Counted from the first letter of the stretch, positions 8,494 to 17,079 are shown. The stretch: DNA of 38,950 bases from an uncultured Peptococcaceae bacterium (GCA_949743265.1 CATJSX010000040.1:1-38950); one strand, 5' to 3'. Notes: generated by a model not told the origin, from the letters alone. Numbers and translations: made by a program.

Positions 8494-8847
8494 ATGGAGG
8501 AGAGCTTAGTTTGTGAGGAATTTTGTGCTCATGAGCATATTTTAGCACATTTTGCCGATAAGCGTCTAAAAGAAGAAACGGCTTTGTCTCTTACAGAGCT
8601 TTTTAAAACACTATCAGAGCCGACAAGGGTTAAAATCTTATATTATTTGCTTCAGGAGCCGTTATGCGTCTGTGATCTCAGTGTTTTAGTTGGCGCTAGT
8701 CAGTCGGCAATTTCCAACCAACTACGAATTTTGCGTAACAGCAAGATTGTTTCTGGTCAAAAAGATGGCAAGCAAGTGATTTACTCTATTCGTGATGAAC
8801 GAATCAGGGAATTGCTTGATCTAGGATTAGATTGTTTGACTGTTTGA
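8494..8847 (+). CDS. ArsR/SmtB-family metal sensor of the CadC type
   Basis: A 117-residue winged-helix repressor. It carries all four thiolate ligands of the N-terminal (alpha3N) site of Staphylococcus aureus CadC at the same residue numbers: Cys7 and Cys11 in the N-terminal arm and Cys58 and Cys60 in LCVCDLS. The recognition region (GASQSAISNQLRILR) and the wing (KDGKQVIYSIRD) are typical. The second (alpha5) zinc site seems degraded: the position matching CadC His103 is Arg in RDERIRE. CadC proteins sense Cd(II), Pb(II) and Zn(II) and repress the exporter cadA, but no exporter adjoins this gene; the nitroreductase lies upstream and the hydrogenase operon downstream. Start ATG 8494 follows GAAGGAGAAAG. 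Family assignment is firm, the regulated target is unknown. Confidence 0.88.
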   Translation: MEESLVCEEFCAHEHILAHFADKRLKEETALSLTELFKTLSEPTRVKILYYLLQEPLCVCDLSVLVGASQSAISNQLRILRNSKIVSGQKDGKQVIYSIRDERIRELLDLGLDCLTV

Positions 8848-9148
8848 CTGTTGAAAGAAAAATTATGGTTATTGAGGTAAGAAGAAAGAAGCGAATTGTG
8901 CAGCATTTCACAATTAAAAAGCTGTTGCTTATTTTTCGTCTAGGTAATACAATATTATTAAGAAGAATGACACTTTTTATTGATTATTATCGGTTAGTGT
9001 GTTCAGGCTCTCTATTAAAAGGAAAACTTTTGATGAGCCTAAATATAAATCACAGTCTTAAGTAGAGGACATTTCGGCATTCATAAATTCGATTATTATT
9101 TTGTGAGTGAGTCCTTAATTTAAAATTTATATGTATGGGGTGAAAAAA

Positions 9149-10735
9149 ATGCAAAAACACGAAGAAGTAGAAAACAAAGGCATCAGCAGAAGACGTTTTC
9201 TAAGTGTTATGGCAGGAGCAGGGGTAGTAGGTGCGACGGCAACAATGACAGGCTGTTCACCAGTAAGCGATCCAAGCGGTACAGGTTGGCTTCCAAATCA
9301 ATATCGCAGTGCAAGCGCTATTCCGGCACAAGTAAAAGGACGGGTTCCATTGGATCCAAACAACAGATCTATTGTAAGAAATGATGAAAAATGTATCTTG
9401 TGCGGTCAATGTATTGAAGCCTGTGAAAAAGTACAGAGTGTATTTGGGTTTTACGAATTGCCAGTTCAAGACGATTTTATCTGCGTTCATTGTGGACAAT
9501 GTTCTTTATGGTGCCCAACAGGTGCAATTAAGGAAAGAGAAGACATTGAAAAGGTTAATGCTGCGCTTAATGATCCTGAGACTATCGTAGTGGTTCATAC
9601 TTCACCAGCTACTCGTGTAGGCATTGGCGAAGAATTTGGTATGCCTGCTGGCGCTTGGGCAGAAGGGCAACAAGTTGCCGCTTTGCGTGCCTTGAATTTC
9701 GATTATGTCTTGGACACGAACTTTAGCGCTGATTTGACCATTATGGAGGAAGGTTCTGAATTAGTTCAGAGAATTACGACTGGCGGCGTTTTGCCACAGC
9801 TGACTTCTTGCTGTCCGGGATGGGTAAAATTTGTTGAATATTATTATCCAGATTTGATTGCCAATCTTTCTAGCGCTCGCTCACCAACCATGATGCATGG
9901 TTCTACTATTAAAACTTATATGGCAGAAAAAAGAGGAATTGATCCTAAAAAGATTTTCAACGTGGCGATTATGCCTTGCGTAGCCAAAAAATTTGAAATA
10001 GATCGTCCTGAATTCAATGCTGCTGGTAAATACGTACACAATGATGAAAATATGCGCGACATGGACGCTATTTTGAGTGTGCGTGAATTGGCGAATATGA
10101 TTCGCCAAGCTGGTATTGACTTCAATTCTTTGCCGGCTGATTCGCCATATGACCAATATGAAGGCATTGGTTCCACTGCTGGATTGATTTTCGGTAATAC
10201 TGGCGGCGTTATGGAAGCAGCAGTCAGAAGTGCGTATTATTTAATTACAGGTAGTCAACCGCCAGAATTGTTGTATCATTTAGAACCAGTTCGCGGTTTG
10301 GAAGGGATTAAAAAGGCAACTTTAAATATTCCCGGCGTCGGCGATGTCACTGTTGCCGTTGCTTCTGGGTTAGGTAATGCACGAAAATTATGCGAAGATA
10401 TTCGTGCTGGTAAAGCTGATTTTCAATTTTTGGAAGTTATGGCTTGCCCCGGTGGGTGTATTGCTGGCGGCGGTCAACCAAGAACTGCTGTACCTCCGCA
10501 AGACTGGGTACGTCAGTCCAGAATTGACACGATTTATGCTAAAGATAATGCTGGAGATGTATTGGATTCCAAAGAAAATGGCGGTACAATAAATGTTAAA
10601 TTGTCTCATGAAAATCCAGAAATCAAGAAAATTTATGAAGAATATTTGGGGGCTCCGCTAAGTCATTTAGCGCATGAGTTATGCCATACGAGCTATACAT
10701 CCAGAGCAGATTCGATTAAACCAAAAAATGTTTAA
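9149..10735 (+). CDS. hydA: Tat-exported [FeFe] hydrogenase, catalytic subunit
   Basis: A 528-residue [FeFe] hydrogenase predicted to act outside the cytoplasmic membrane. It begins with a twin-arginine signal (SRRRFLSVMAGAG, residues 13-25), followed by TMTGC, a possible lipobox with Cys36. Two [4Fe-4S] motifs follow (CILCGQC from Cys82; CVHCGQC from Cys112). The H-cluster motifs are complete: TSCCPGW (Cys221 for proton transfer, Cys222), MPCVAKKFE (Cys277) and MACPGGC (Cys433, Cys437). The last 60 residues (SHENP...IYEEYLG...LAHELCHTSY) match the small-subunit domain, here fused to the large subunit. Start ATG 9149 is chosen over 9131 because GGGGTGA precedes it. It is first in an operon with a HybA-like and a HybB-like gene, so H2 oxidation linked to the quinone pool is the likely role. 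No hydEFG maturation genes are in the window. Confidence 0.93.
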   Translation: MQKHEEVENKGISRRRFLSVMAGAGVVGATATMTGCSPVSDPSGTGWLPNQYRSASAIPAQVKGRVPLDPNNRSIVRNDEKCILCGQCIEACEKVQSVFGFYELPVQDDFICVHCGQCSLWCPTGAIKEREDIEKVNAALNDPETIVVVHTSPATRVGIGEEFGMPAGAWAEGQQVAALRALNFDYVLDTNFSADLTIMEEGSELVQRITTGGVLPQLTSCCPGWVKFVEYYYPDLIANLSSARSPTMMHGSTIKTYMAEKRGIDPKKIFNVAIMPCVAKKFEIDRPEFNAAGKYVHNDENMRDMDAILSVRELANMIRQAGIDFNSLPADSPYDQYEGIGSTAGLIFGNTGGVMEAAVRSAYYLITGSQPPELLYHLEPVRGLEGIKKATLNIPGVGDVTVAVASGLGNARKLCEDIRAGKADFQFLEVMACPGGCIAGGGQPRTAVPPQDWVRQSRIDTIYAKDNAGDVLDSKENGGTINVKLSHENPEIKKIYEEYLGAPLSHLAHELCHTSYTSRADSIKPKNV

Positions 10736-10756
10736 AAGACGGGAGGTTGATAGATT

Positions 10757-11587
10757 ATGTCAAGCAAAAAAACAACACCAAATAAAGGTGTATTGGTTGA
10801 TCTGACCAAATGCGTCGGTTGCGGTAGCTGTACAGTCGCCTGCAAGCTGTGGAACAATCAGAGCTTCCAAAATCCTGAAAATAGAGAAGAAGAGTTTCGC
10901 AATGCTCATGGTGAAAATGTAAAATTAGATTCCAACACATGGACGACAGTTGAGCACATGAAAGTTCAAAAAGATGGCAAAGAAGTTTGGCGTTATGTTA
11001 AAAGACAATGTATGCACTGCCAAGATCCATCTTGCAAATCAGTTTGTTTTGCTAATGCATTTCATATCACAGAAGAAGGTGCTGTTCAGTACAATCCTGA
11101 ATTATGCGTTGGTTGTCGTTACTGCATGATTGCATGTCCTTTTGATATTCCTAAATACGAATGGGAAAAAGTCATGCCGTCTGTTATGAAATGTCAATTC
11201 TGTTCCTCAAAATTGGCAGAAGGCGAAGCGCCGGCTTGTGCTAGCGTATGCCCAACGAATGCGCTTATTTTTGGCGATCGTGAGGCTTTATTAGCGCAAG
11301 CTCATGCAACGATTAGCGCTAATCCAAATTTATATATTGATCATGTTTATGGTGAAAGTGAAGTTGGCGGTACCAACTGGCTCTATATTTCCGATGTTCC
11401 TTTCGGTGATTTAGGCTTCCCAACAAATTTACCAATGGGAAAATCAGTGCCAGAAAATATTCATGGTTTTACTCGGTTTACACCGTTTATTTTTGCCGGC
11501 GGCGCAGCATTATGGACAGGGGTTCATCTCTATTCCAAACGTCGTCATGCCGTAGCAGAAGCGGAAGGAAATGAAAAACACGATTAA
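10757..11587 (+). CDS. hybA: HybA-like four-cluster ferredoxin subunit with C-terminal membrane anchor
   Basis: A 276-residue iron-sulfur protein of the HybA/DmsB/FdhB class. Four cysteine groups bind four [4Fe-4S] clusters: CVGCGSCTVAC, CMHCQDPSCKSVC, CVGCRYCMIACPFDIP and CQFC...CASVCPTNA. A single hydrophobic segment near residues 247-266 (FTPFIFAGGAALWTGVHLY) followed by KRRH is a C-terminal anchor, as in HybA of E. coli hydrogenase 2. There is no signal peptide, so it would have to cross the membrane bound to the Tat-carrying HydA, or else work on the inside. It starts 21 bases after hydA with GGGAGG upstream. It should pass electrons between HydA and the membrane subunit encoded next. 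Confidence 0.88.
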   Translation: MSSKKTTPNKGVLVDLTKCVGCGSCTVACKLWNNQSFQNPENREEEFRNAHGENVKLDSNTWTTVEHMKVQKDGKEVWRYVKRQCMHCQDPSCKSVCFANAFHITEEGAVQYNPELCVGCRYCMIACPFDIPKYEWEKVMPSVMKCQFCSSKLAEGEAPACASVCPTNALIFGDREALLAQAHATISANPNLYIDHVYGESEVGGTNWLYISDVPFGDLGFPTNLPMGKSVPENIHGFTRFTPFIFAGGAALWTGVHLYSKRRHAVAEAEGNEKHD

Positions 11588-11628
11588 TGAACAGAGCTCT
11601 TAGCTTGAAAAAAAGGGGAGGTTAGATT

Positions 11629-12804
11629 ATGTCATCTCGCAGATGGAATTTCCGCATTACGCCGGTAAGAATAGGCATGTTTGCTATTTTTGCGCTGGCT
11701 ATCTTGATGATATTATTTCGGTATTACACAGGTTTAGGTTATACTACCAATTTGTCTGATGAATGGGCGTGGGGCGCATGGATCATGGCTGATATGAACG
11801 TTATTGCTTTGGCTGGCGCTGGTTTTAGTATGGCGATCATCACTCATGTCTTTCATGTTGAAAAATATAAACCATTATCCAGACGTTGTTTATTGATTTC
11901 TTTCATTGGCTATGTCTTGGTATTGTTGATTTTGATTATTGAAATTGGTCGTTGGGATAACTTCTGGCGTCCATTCGTATCGCCAGGTATTCATTCGCCA
12001 ATGTTTGAAGTTTACATGTGTATCGTAGCTTATATGATTTTACAGGTGATTGAATTAGTTGAAGTCGGTACAGAAAAAGTTGCGCCAAAAGTTAATCATA
12101 AAATGCATAAATTTATGCCCGTTGTTTTCATCATTGCGTGTGTTGTACCTCTAGGTCATCAGGCTTCTTTGGGATCTTTATATTTGGCAATGCCTGCCAA
12201 ATTAGATGGCATTTGGGCAACTCAAATGATGCCTTGGCTGTATCTGTTGTCAGCATTTTTTGTAGGTCCGGCAGTTGCTATCGTTGAAAATATTTGGAGC
12301 AACCATCGTTACAATATGCCTACTGATACCAAAATGTTACATGGATTAACGAGAATTTCCGCTTGCTGCATGGTCGTTTATTTTGTTTTAAAAACGGTTG
12401 ATTTGGTTACTCGTGGACAAATTGGTAATGTTTTTGCTTTTGATTTGCAAGGCAATATGTTTATTTTAGAAATGTTTGCTTTGTGTATTTTGCCAATCAT
12501 TATTAGCTTTTTGCCAGTAGGTAAAACAGTTGGCGGATTGTTGATTTTTGGTTTGTCTACAATGGTTGGTTTAGTATTGACTCGTTTCAATACGGTTTAT
12601 ACAGGTATGGTAGAACATTTGGGCGCTACTTATTTCCCATCGTTCTTAGAACTTTTCACTACGGTTGGTTTGTTCTGTTTAGCTTTCCTAGCGTATTTGT
12701 ACATCACAGAAAACTTCCCATTCTTCTATGGTGTTCCTACTGATGCTCAAGATAAAGAAGCAGCAGAAGCTTCCGAAAGTGGCTTCAATCAGGCTATTAT
12801 GTAA
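11629..12804 (+). CDS. hybB: HybB/NrfD-family integral membrane subunit
   Basis: A 391-residue protein with about ten membrane segments, of the HybB/NrfD/PsrC family, which binds menaquinone and exchanges electrons with a HybA-type ferredoxin without heme. The N-terminal region (GLGYTTNLSDEWAWGAWI) and the segment LVLLILIIEIGRWDNFWRPF are typical of HybB. It is last in the hydA-hybA-hybB operon, 41 bases after hybA, with a GGGGAGG site, and is followed by a strong terminator. The set predicts an H2:menaquinone oxidoreductase in which the usual [NiFe] catalytic dimer is replaced by an [FeFe] enzyme. Confidence 0.88.
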   Translation: MSSRRWNFRITPVRIGMFAIFALAILMILFRYYTGLGYTTNLSDEWAWGAWIMADMNVIALAGAGFSMAIITHVFHVEKYKPLSRRCLLISFIGYVLVLLILIIEIGRWDNFWRPFVSPGIHSPMFEVYMCIVAYMILQVIELVEVGTEKVAPKVNHKMHKFMPVVFIIACVVPLGHQASLGSLYLAMPAKLDGIWATQMMPWLYLLSAFFVGPAVAIVENIWSNHRYNMPTDTKMLHGLTRISACCMVVYFVLKTVDLVTRGQIGNVFAFDLQGNMFILEMFALCILPIIISFLPVGKTVGGLLIFGLSTMVGLVLTRFNTVYTGMVEHLGATYFPSFLELFTTVGLFCLAFLAYLYITENFPFFYGVPTDAQDKEAAEASESGFNQAIM

Positions 12805-12816
12805 ATAATATTAAAG

Positions 12817-12867
12817 AGGACCGTTGCAAACGAGTATGTCAAACTCGGCAATGCAGCGGTTCTTTTT
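12817..12867 (+). terminator. Rho-independent terminator of the hydrogenase operon
   Basis: AGGACCGTTGCA pairs along its full length with TGCAGCGGTTCT (two G-T pairs), an inner CGAGT/ACTCG hairpin extends the structure, and TTTTTG follows. It begins 13 bases after the hybB stop. Confidence 0.85.
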
Positions 12868-12869
12868 GT

Positions 12870-13432
12870 TGTATATCATGCAATGTAGACGACTAAGAAG
12901 TTTGTTTCTTGCTTTGCACATCATAAAGTTAAAAATGCTGAAATTCTTTGAGTGTTGCTTGTATTGGTGAAACGTTATGAAATCGTGCGTGTCAGCATGG
13001 TTAGCGAGTTTTGGACAAGTGCATATAAGTTTTGCGTTTAGTGGAAATGTGCATTAAAAAGTAGAGTGTTATATATGATGGTCTGCTTTTATTTTGCATT
13101 ATTTTTCAGTAACCTTTGTTTAGGCATAAGTGCAAAAACCGAGTAAATGCTAGTAAGGCATCAAAATTAGCGTGATAAACTAGCTGATTTAATAATTAGT
13201 GTGAAAGTCACTAATTAGCGCTAATTTTCTTTGCCGCCAAAGAAGGTTTAAAATCAGGGAAAACAGTTTCGCAGATTATTGTTCGTTAAATCGTATTGCA
13301 CCGATAATTTTTGGCTTTGATTGGCTTAGAAATACCAATACCACTGACTGCGAAGATGCACCGATTTATCAAATTTTTGCTGAAGAATATGGAGAGGATT
13401 TTTCTTGTCAAATTTTAAATAACACGCAACAA
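12870..13432. other. Long intergenic region with nested inverted repeats
   Basis: About 560 bases without a recognisable gene between the convergent hydrogenase operon and rpsO. At 13163-13228 AAAATTAGCG pairs with CGCTAATTTT, and nested inside it TAATTAGTG (13193-13201) pairs with CACTAATTA (13209-13217) around a 7-base loop. Downstream, one plus-strand frame over about 13215-13494 is open and partly protein-like (DAPIYQIFAEEYG) but has no ATG or ribosome binding site and runs through the rpsO terminator, so it is at most a gene remnant. Confidence 0.4.
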
Positions 13433-13474
13433 AACAGCGGCAGCGAATTCTCAAAAAGATTCGCTGCCGCTGTT
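13433..13474 (-). terminator. Terminator of rpsO
   Basis: A perfect 15-bp G/C-rich stem (AACAGCGGCAGCGAA with its complement) and a 12-base loop, with TTTT at the 3' end on both strands. It lies 44 bases past the rpsO stop and could also act on rightward transcripts. Confidence 0.85.
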
Positions 13475-13518
13475 TTCGCTTTACTTGTTGTGTAACAATA
13501 TAACTCAATAATGTCCAG

Positions 13519-13788
13519 TTACCGACGAATACCCAATAAAGCGATAATCTTACGGTATCTTTCAATGTCTTTTTCCATCAAATAATTTAATAAACCTCTG
13601 CGTTTACCAACCATTTTCAATAGTCCACGACGAGAATGATGATCCTTTTTGTGAACTTTTAAATGTTCAGTTAAATAGTTAATTTTGTTGGTCAAAATAG
13701 CAATTTGTACTTCTGGAGAACCTGTATCGTTCTCATGTAATTGAAATTCTTTAATCAACATCTGTTTTGTTTGATTGTCTAATGCCAT
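13519..13788 (-). CDS. rpsO: 30S ribosomal protein S15
   Basis: An 89-residue protein, the standard S15 length, beginning [15 protein letters not shown] and containing the family segments [20 protein letters not shown] and [10 protein letters not shown]15 binds 16S rRNA early in assembly of the 30S platform. ATG 13788 is chosen over an in-frame GTG nine bases upstream because AGGAGGTG overlaps the latter. It has its own promoter and terminator, separate from the ribF end of the upstream operon, which is a common arrangement. S15 often represses its own translation through leader RNA, but I could not identify a specific structure in this leader. Confidence 0.97.
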   Translation of the reverse strand: MALDNQTKQMLIKEFQLHENDTGSPEVQIAILTNKINYLTEHLKVHKKDHHSRRGLLKMVGKRRGLLNYLMEKDIERYRKIIALLGIRR

Positions 13789-13883
13789 AACAGACACCTC
13801 CTAAAATATTTGCTAAACGCCATAAGCTAAGCCAACGCCGGAGATTTGCGTACAGCCGAGCTAATGGTTTACAAGCAGATTTT

Positions 13884-13912
13884 ATTATAGACTAAGCGTG
13901 AACAAAAAACAA
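13884..13912 (-). promoter_or_regulatory. Promoter of rpsO
   Basis: On the minus strand TTGTTT (13907-13912), 17 bases, then a perfect TATAAT (13884-13889), located between ribF and rpsO and about 95 bases before the rpsO start. Confidence 0.7.
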
Positions 13913-13936
13913 CTGTTTTTTGCTGAAATGACGATT

Positions 13937-14851
13937 TTATTTCAAAATTTTTCTAATGCGTGTCATATCTTGTTGGATTTGTGCTTTTAATTCTGCTAAG
14001 CTGTTGAATTTACTTTCGCCCCGCAAATAATGATGCAGTGTCACTGAAATAATTTCTCCATAAATTTCGCGGTCAAAATCCAAAATATGCACTTCTACTG
14101 ACGTATCATTGCCATTATCTACTGTGGGGCGCATGCCAATATTTAATACCCCTAATTTTTCTTCTTTACCAACAGTTACTTTAGCTGCATATACGCCGTT
14201 TTTTGGCAGCAATAGATCGTTACCAAGTTTGAGGTTAGCTGTGGGAATACCAATAGTGCGCCCCACTTTGTGTCCATGAATCACTTCGCCTTTGAGTGAA
14301 AAATTGTAACCCAAAAAAGCGTTAGCTTTTTCAATTTGTCCTTGCTTCAAAAATTGACGGATACTGCTGCTGTTGATCAGTTGTTTATCGCAATACACTG
14401 GAGAAACAATATGAACGCTCACTTGATGTTTCTGTGCCAGTTCAGCCAATAATTCAGCATTGCCTGCTCCCTTATAGCCAAACGTGTAATTAAACCCCAC
14501 TATAATATGTTTTGCCTGTAAATAGTCAAGCAGTATTTTTTCTACAAAATCTTCTGGCGAAGTCTGCGCCAGTTTTTTTTCAAAAGCTAGCGCCAAAACA
14601 CGATCAACGCCTAATGCTTGAAAATGGGCGTTTTTTTCCGCTTGTGTTATCAAATATTTAAATGTTTGATCAAATACCGCTTGCATTTGCGGATAAAAAG
14701 TCATGACTAATAATTCCTGTTGAGCATCGGTGGCCTTATTTTTCCCTAAGGTAATCAGTTTTTGATGTCCCAAATGAACGCCATCAAAGTTGCCTAACGC
14801 AATGGTTCTATTTTGTTGAGGGACATCAGTTATTGTTGTGTGGATCTTCAT
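13937..14851 (-). CDS. ribF: Bifunctional riboflavin kinase / FMN adenylyltransferase
   Basis: A 304-residue RibF that converts riboflavin to FMN and then FAD with ATP. The N-terminal adenylyltransferase domain shows LGNFDGVHLGHQKLI and, near the end of that domain, INSSSIRQFLKQG. The C-terminal flavokinase domain shows GRTIGIPTANLKL and VLNIGMRPTV. ATG 14851 follows CAGGTGA and overlaps the end of truB by 26 bases, so translation is probably coupled; the frame is open to 14911 but without a site. It is the last gene of the rimP operon and supplies flavin cofactors, which the many flavoproteins in this window need. Confidence 0.95.
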   Translation of the reverse strand: MKIHTTITDVPQQNRTIALGNFDGVHLGHQKLITLGKNKATDAQQELLVMTFYPQMQAVFDQTFKYLITQAEKNAHFQALGVDRVLALAFEKKLAQTSPEDFVEKILLDYLQAKHIIVGFNYTFGYKGAGNAELLAELAQKHQVSVHIVSPVYCDKQLINSSSIRQFLKQGQIEKANAFLGYNFSLKGEVIHGHKVGRTIGIPTANLKLGNDLLLPKNGVYAAKVTVGKEEKLGVLNIGMRPTVDNGNDTSVEVHILDFDREIYGEIISVTLHHYLRGESKFNSLAELKAQIQQDMTRIRKILK

Positions 14852-15731
14852 GACGTTCACCTGCTTTGAATACTTTATCTGGTTTAAAATAATTTTCTTC
14901 CAGATGACCAATTGCTAATAGCTGCTGTGTTTCGTTGAGCGCTTTATAAATGCCCGTTTGATTTTCAGTTGCAATTTTTTGTTTCATTCCATTCGCCAAT
15001 TCTTGCTGAGCTTTTTTATCAGCAAAAATGATTTGCGGCATATCTTTTAGCGCTTCATTTAAACCAATAATGGCTTCCTCTGGATGTTCCATTTGAGTTA
15101 ATTTTTCTAATGGTATACTATCTTCAATTTTGAAAGCGCCACTTTGCGTTCTTAACAAATAACTCATGTAAGCGCTGCTTTGGCAAGCCCGTCCAATATC
15201 TTGACAAAGCGTGCGAATATACGTGCCTTTACCGCAACGAATTTCTAACATTGCTGACTGTGGCGTATACATCAGTAACTGAATATCCTTAATTACTACT
15301 TTGCGTGGCGCAATTTCGACAGAAATGCCTTTTCTGGCTAATTGATATAATGGCTGTCCATCTTTTTTGATGGCTGAATACATTGGTGGAATTTGCTCAA
15401 TTTCACCAACAAAAGACGTCAAAATTTGGCTGAATTCTTCGCGGCTCAGAGAAGGCAAAGCAGTTTCTTTCGTCGGTTGTCCAGAAATATCTTGTGTGTC
15501 GGTTTCACGACCAAAATTCAGGATCGTTTTATACACTTTTTCTTTGTCCGTCAAATATTCTGCCAATCGCGTACCTTGTCCTATACAAATAGGCAAAACG
15601 CCGACAGCATTGGGATCAAGCGTGCCAGTATGACCAACTTTTTTAGTGTGAAAAATTTTGCGCACTTTATTGACAACGTCATGTGAAGTCATGCCTTCAG
15701 GTTTTAAAATATTAACTACGCCGTCAATCAT
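14826..15731 (-). CDS. truB: tRNA pseudouridine-55 synthase
   Basis: A 301-residue TruB that makes pseudouridine 55 in the T-loop of tRNAs. The start VVNILKPEGMTSHDVV and the catalytic motif HTGTLDPNAVGVLP (Asp is the nucleophile) are present, as are KGTYIRTL and the C-terminal PUA-like part. ATG 15731 has GGAGGG upstream and overlaps the nrnA end by 8 bases; its own end overlaps ribF. The truB-ribF pair is conserved across Firmicutes. Confidence 0.96.
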   Translation of the reverse strand: MIDGVVNILKPEGMTSHDVVNKVRKIFHTKKVGHTGTLDPNAVGVLPICIGQGTRLAEYLTDKEKVYKTILNFGRETDTQDISGQPTKETALPSLSREEFSQILTSFVGEIEQIPPMYSAIKKDGQPLYQLARKGISVEIAPRKVVIKDIQLLMYTPQSAMLEIRCGKGTYIRTLCQDIGRACQSSAYMSYLLRTQSGAFKIEDSIPLEKLTQMEHPEEAIIGLNEALKDMPQIIFADKKAQQELANGMKQKIATENQTGIYKALNETQQLLAIGHLEENYFKPDKVFKAGERHEDPHNNN

Positions 15732-16707
15732 GAGTGCCCTCCGCTAAATAAGCTCTCGTGTAAGCCAAAACTTGCGTTTTCACTTCTTCCAAAGGGGCTA
15801 AAATAGTACAGCCAGCTGCACGGATATGACCGCCGCCACCAAAATGAGCGGCTAATTGGTTAACGTCGGCCCAATTTTTGCTTCTAAAGCTAATTTTCAC
15901 TTTGTTTTCGTCTAATTCTCGAAACAAAATAGCAATTTCTACACCATCGATATTTTTGATATTATTGATTACACCATCAATATCAGCGCTATCTGCTTTC
16001 GTTTCCATTAGCAATTCATGACTAAATTGACTCCATGATAAAACGCCGTTATATTCTAGTGTAGTATGCTCATAAATATGTTTCAACAGCCGGAATTTGG
16101 CAACAGATGTACTTTCATAAATATTCATGCGCACTTGGTCTGTATCTGCGCCGGCATCAATCAATTCGGCGGCTAAGCGATGGGTATTGGCGCTAACGCT
16201 GTCAAATAAGAAAGAACCTGTATCGGTGCTTAAGCCTAAGTAAAGAGCGGTAGCAATAGCGGGCGTAATTTTAGCCTCCATTACTTGCAGCAGCTTTACA
16301 ATAACTTGCACATTAGCGGCCGCTGAATCTTGAACATAATTAAGCGCACCATACAGCTGATTGCTAAGATGGTGGTCAATATTAATGATTATGCGATCAC
16401 AAAATCGCTTATCATTGGCAGCATAACCGCTGCGTTCCATACTGGCGCAGTCTACAAAAACAATGACCTTTGGCGTGATTTCATTATCTTCTAGCGGTCT
16501 GACTTGTTCATATTTATTCAAAAAGCTATATTTGACTGACAGCTCGTCTTTGTTAATCAAAACAGCATCAATACCAAATTGGTTCACAGCATCGGCTAAA
16601 GCCAGCTGTGAACCAAGTGTATCTCCGTCAGGATTGCTGTGTGAAATGATCATGATCTGCTGTTGTGCCAAAATAATCTCTTTCATTTGCACTAAAATCT
16701 CTGACAT
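15724..16707 (-). CDS. nrnA: DHH-family nanoRNase / pAp phosphatase
   Basis: A 327-residue DHH/DHHA1 phosphoesterase of the NrnA type, which degrades very short RNAs and hydrolyses pAp to AMP. Metal-binding motifs are present in order: SHSNPDGDTLGSQ, VDCAS and the DHH motif itself (NIDHHLSN), followed by the C-terminal DHHA1 motif GGGGHIRAAGC that binds substrate. ATG 16707 follows AGGAGGATACC. The gene lies 9 bases after rbfA and overlaps truB, which is its usual place in Firmicutes. Confidence 0.93.
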   Translation of the reverse strand: MSEILVQMKEIILAQQQIMIISHSNPDGDTLGSQLALADAVNQFGIDAVLINKDELSVKYSFLNKYEQVRPLEDNEITPKVIVFVDCASMERSGYAANDKRFCDRIIINIDHHLSNQLYGALNYVQDSAAANVQVIVKLLQVMEAKITPAIATALYLGLSTDTGSFLFDSVSANTHRLAAELIDAGADTDQVRMNIYESTSVAKFRLLKHIYEHTTLEYNGVLSWSQFSHELLMETKADSADIDGVINNIKNIDGVEIAILFRELDENKVKISFRSKNWADVNQLAAHFGGGGHIRAAGCTILAPLEEVKTQVLAYTRAYLAEGTHD

Positions 16708-16716
16708 GGTATCCTC

Positions 16717-17061
16717 CTATTGCTCATTTATGCCGTGCAAGATCGTTTCAATCTTAGCGCCGTATTCCAAAGAATCGTCCAGCTTAAAAATCAATTCAGG
16801 CACTGAGCGCATTTTCAGCCGTTTACTCAACTCGCTACGAATAAAACCTGCCGCTTTTTCCAAGCCTTGCAGCGCTTCTTGGCGCGAATCAAGTGAGCCG
16901 TATTTGCTGATATAAATTTTAGCATAACTCAAATCTCTAGTGACTTCCACATCTGTTACGCTAACCAATCCGCTAACGCGGGGATCTTTGATTTCCGTGC
17001 GAATGATCGCCACTAATTCTCTTTTAATTTCTTCTGCAATTCTATTAGGTCTTATTTTCAA
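16717..17061 (-). CDS. rbfA: Ribosome-binding factor A
   Basis: A 114-residue KH-like protein of normal RbfA length that assists late 30S maturation and 16S 5'-end processing. The N-terminal RPNRIAEEIKREL, the EIKDPRVSGLVSVTDVEVTRDLSYAKIY core and RSVPELIFKLDDSLEYG near the C terminus are typical. The start codon is TTG at 17061 with GAGGTGA 7 bases upstream; no ATG fits. It is 18 bases after infB. Confidence 0.95.
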   Translation of the reverse strand: MKIRPNRIAEEIKRELVAIIRTEIKDPRVSGLVSVTDVEVTRDLSYAKIYISKYGSLDSRQEALQGLEKAAGFIRSELSKRLKMRSVPELIFKLDDSLEYGAKIETILHGINEQ

Positions 17062-17079
17062 TCTTATTCACCTCGATTT

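Noticed and set aside
8832-9065. A 77-codon plus-strand frame after the CadC-type gene
   Set aside because: It overlaps the end of that gene, has no ribosome binding site and its product looks random and basic.
10757-11587. DmsB or FdhB of a molybdenum enzyme
   Set aside because: No molybdopterin catalytic gene is adjacent; the neighbours are a hydrogenase and a HybB-like subunit, so HybA fits better.
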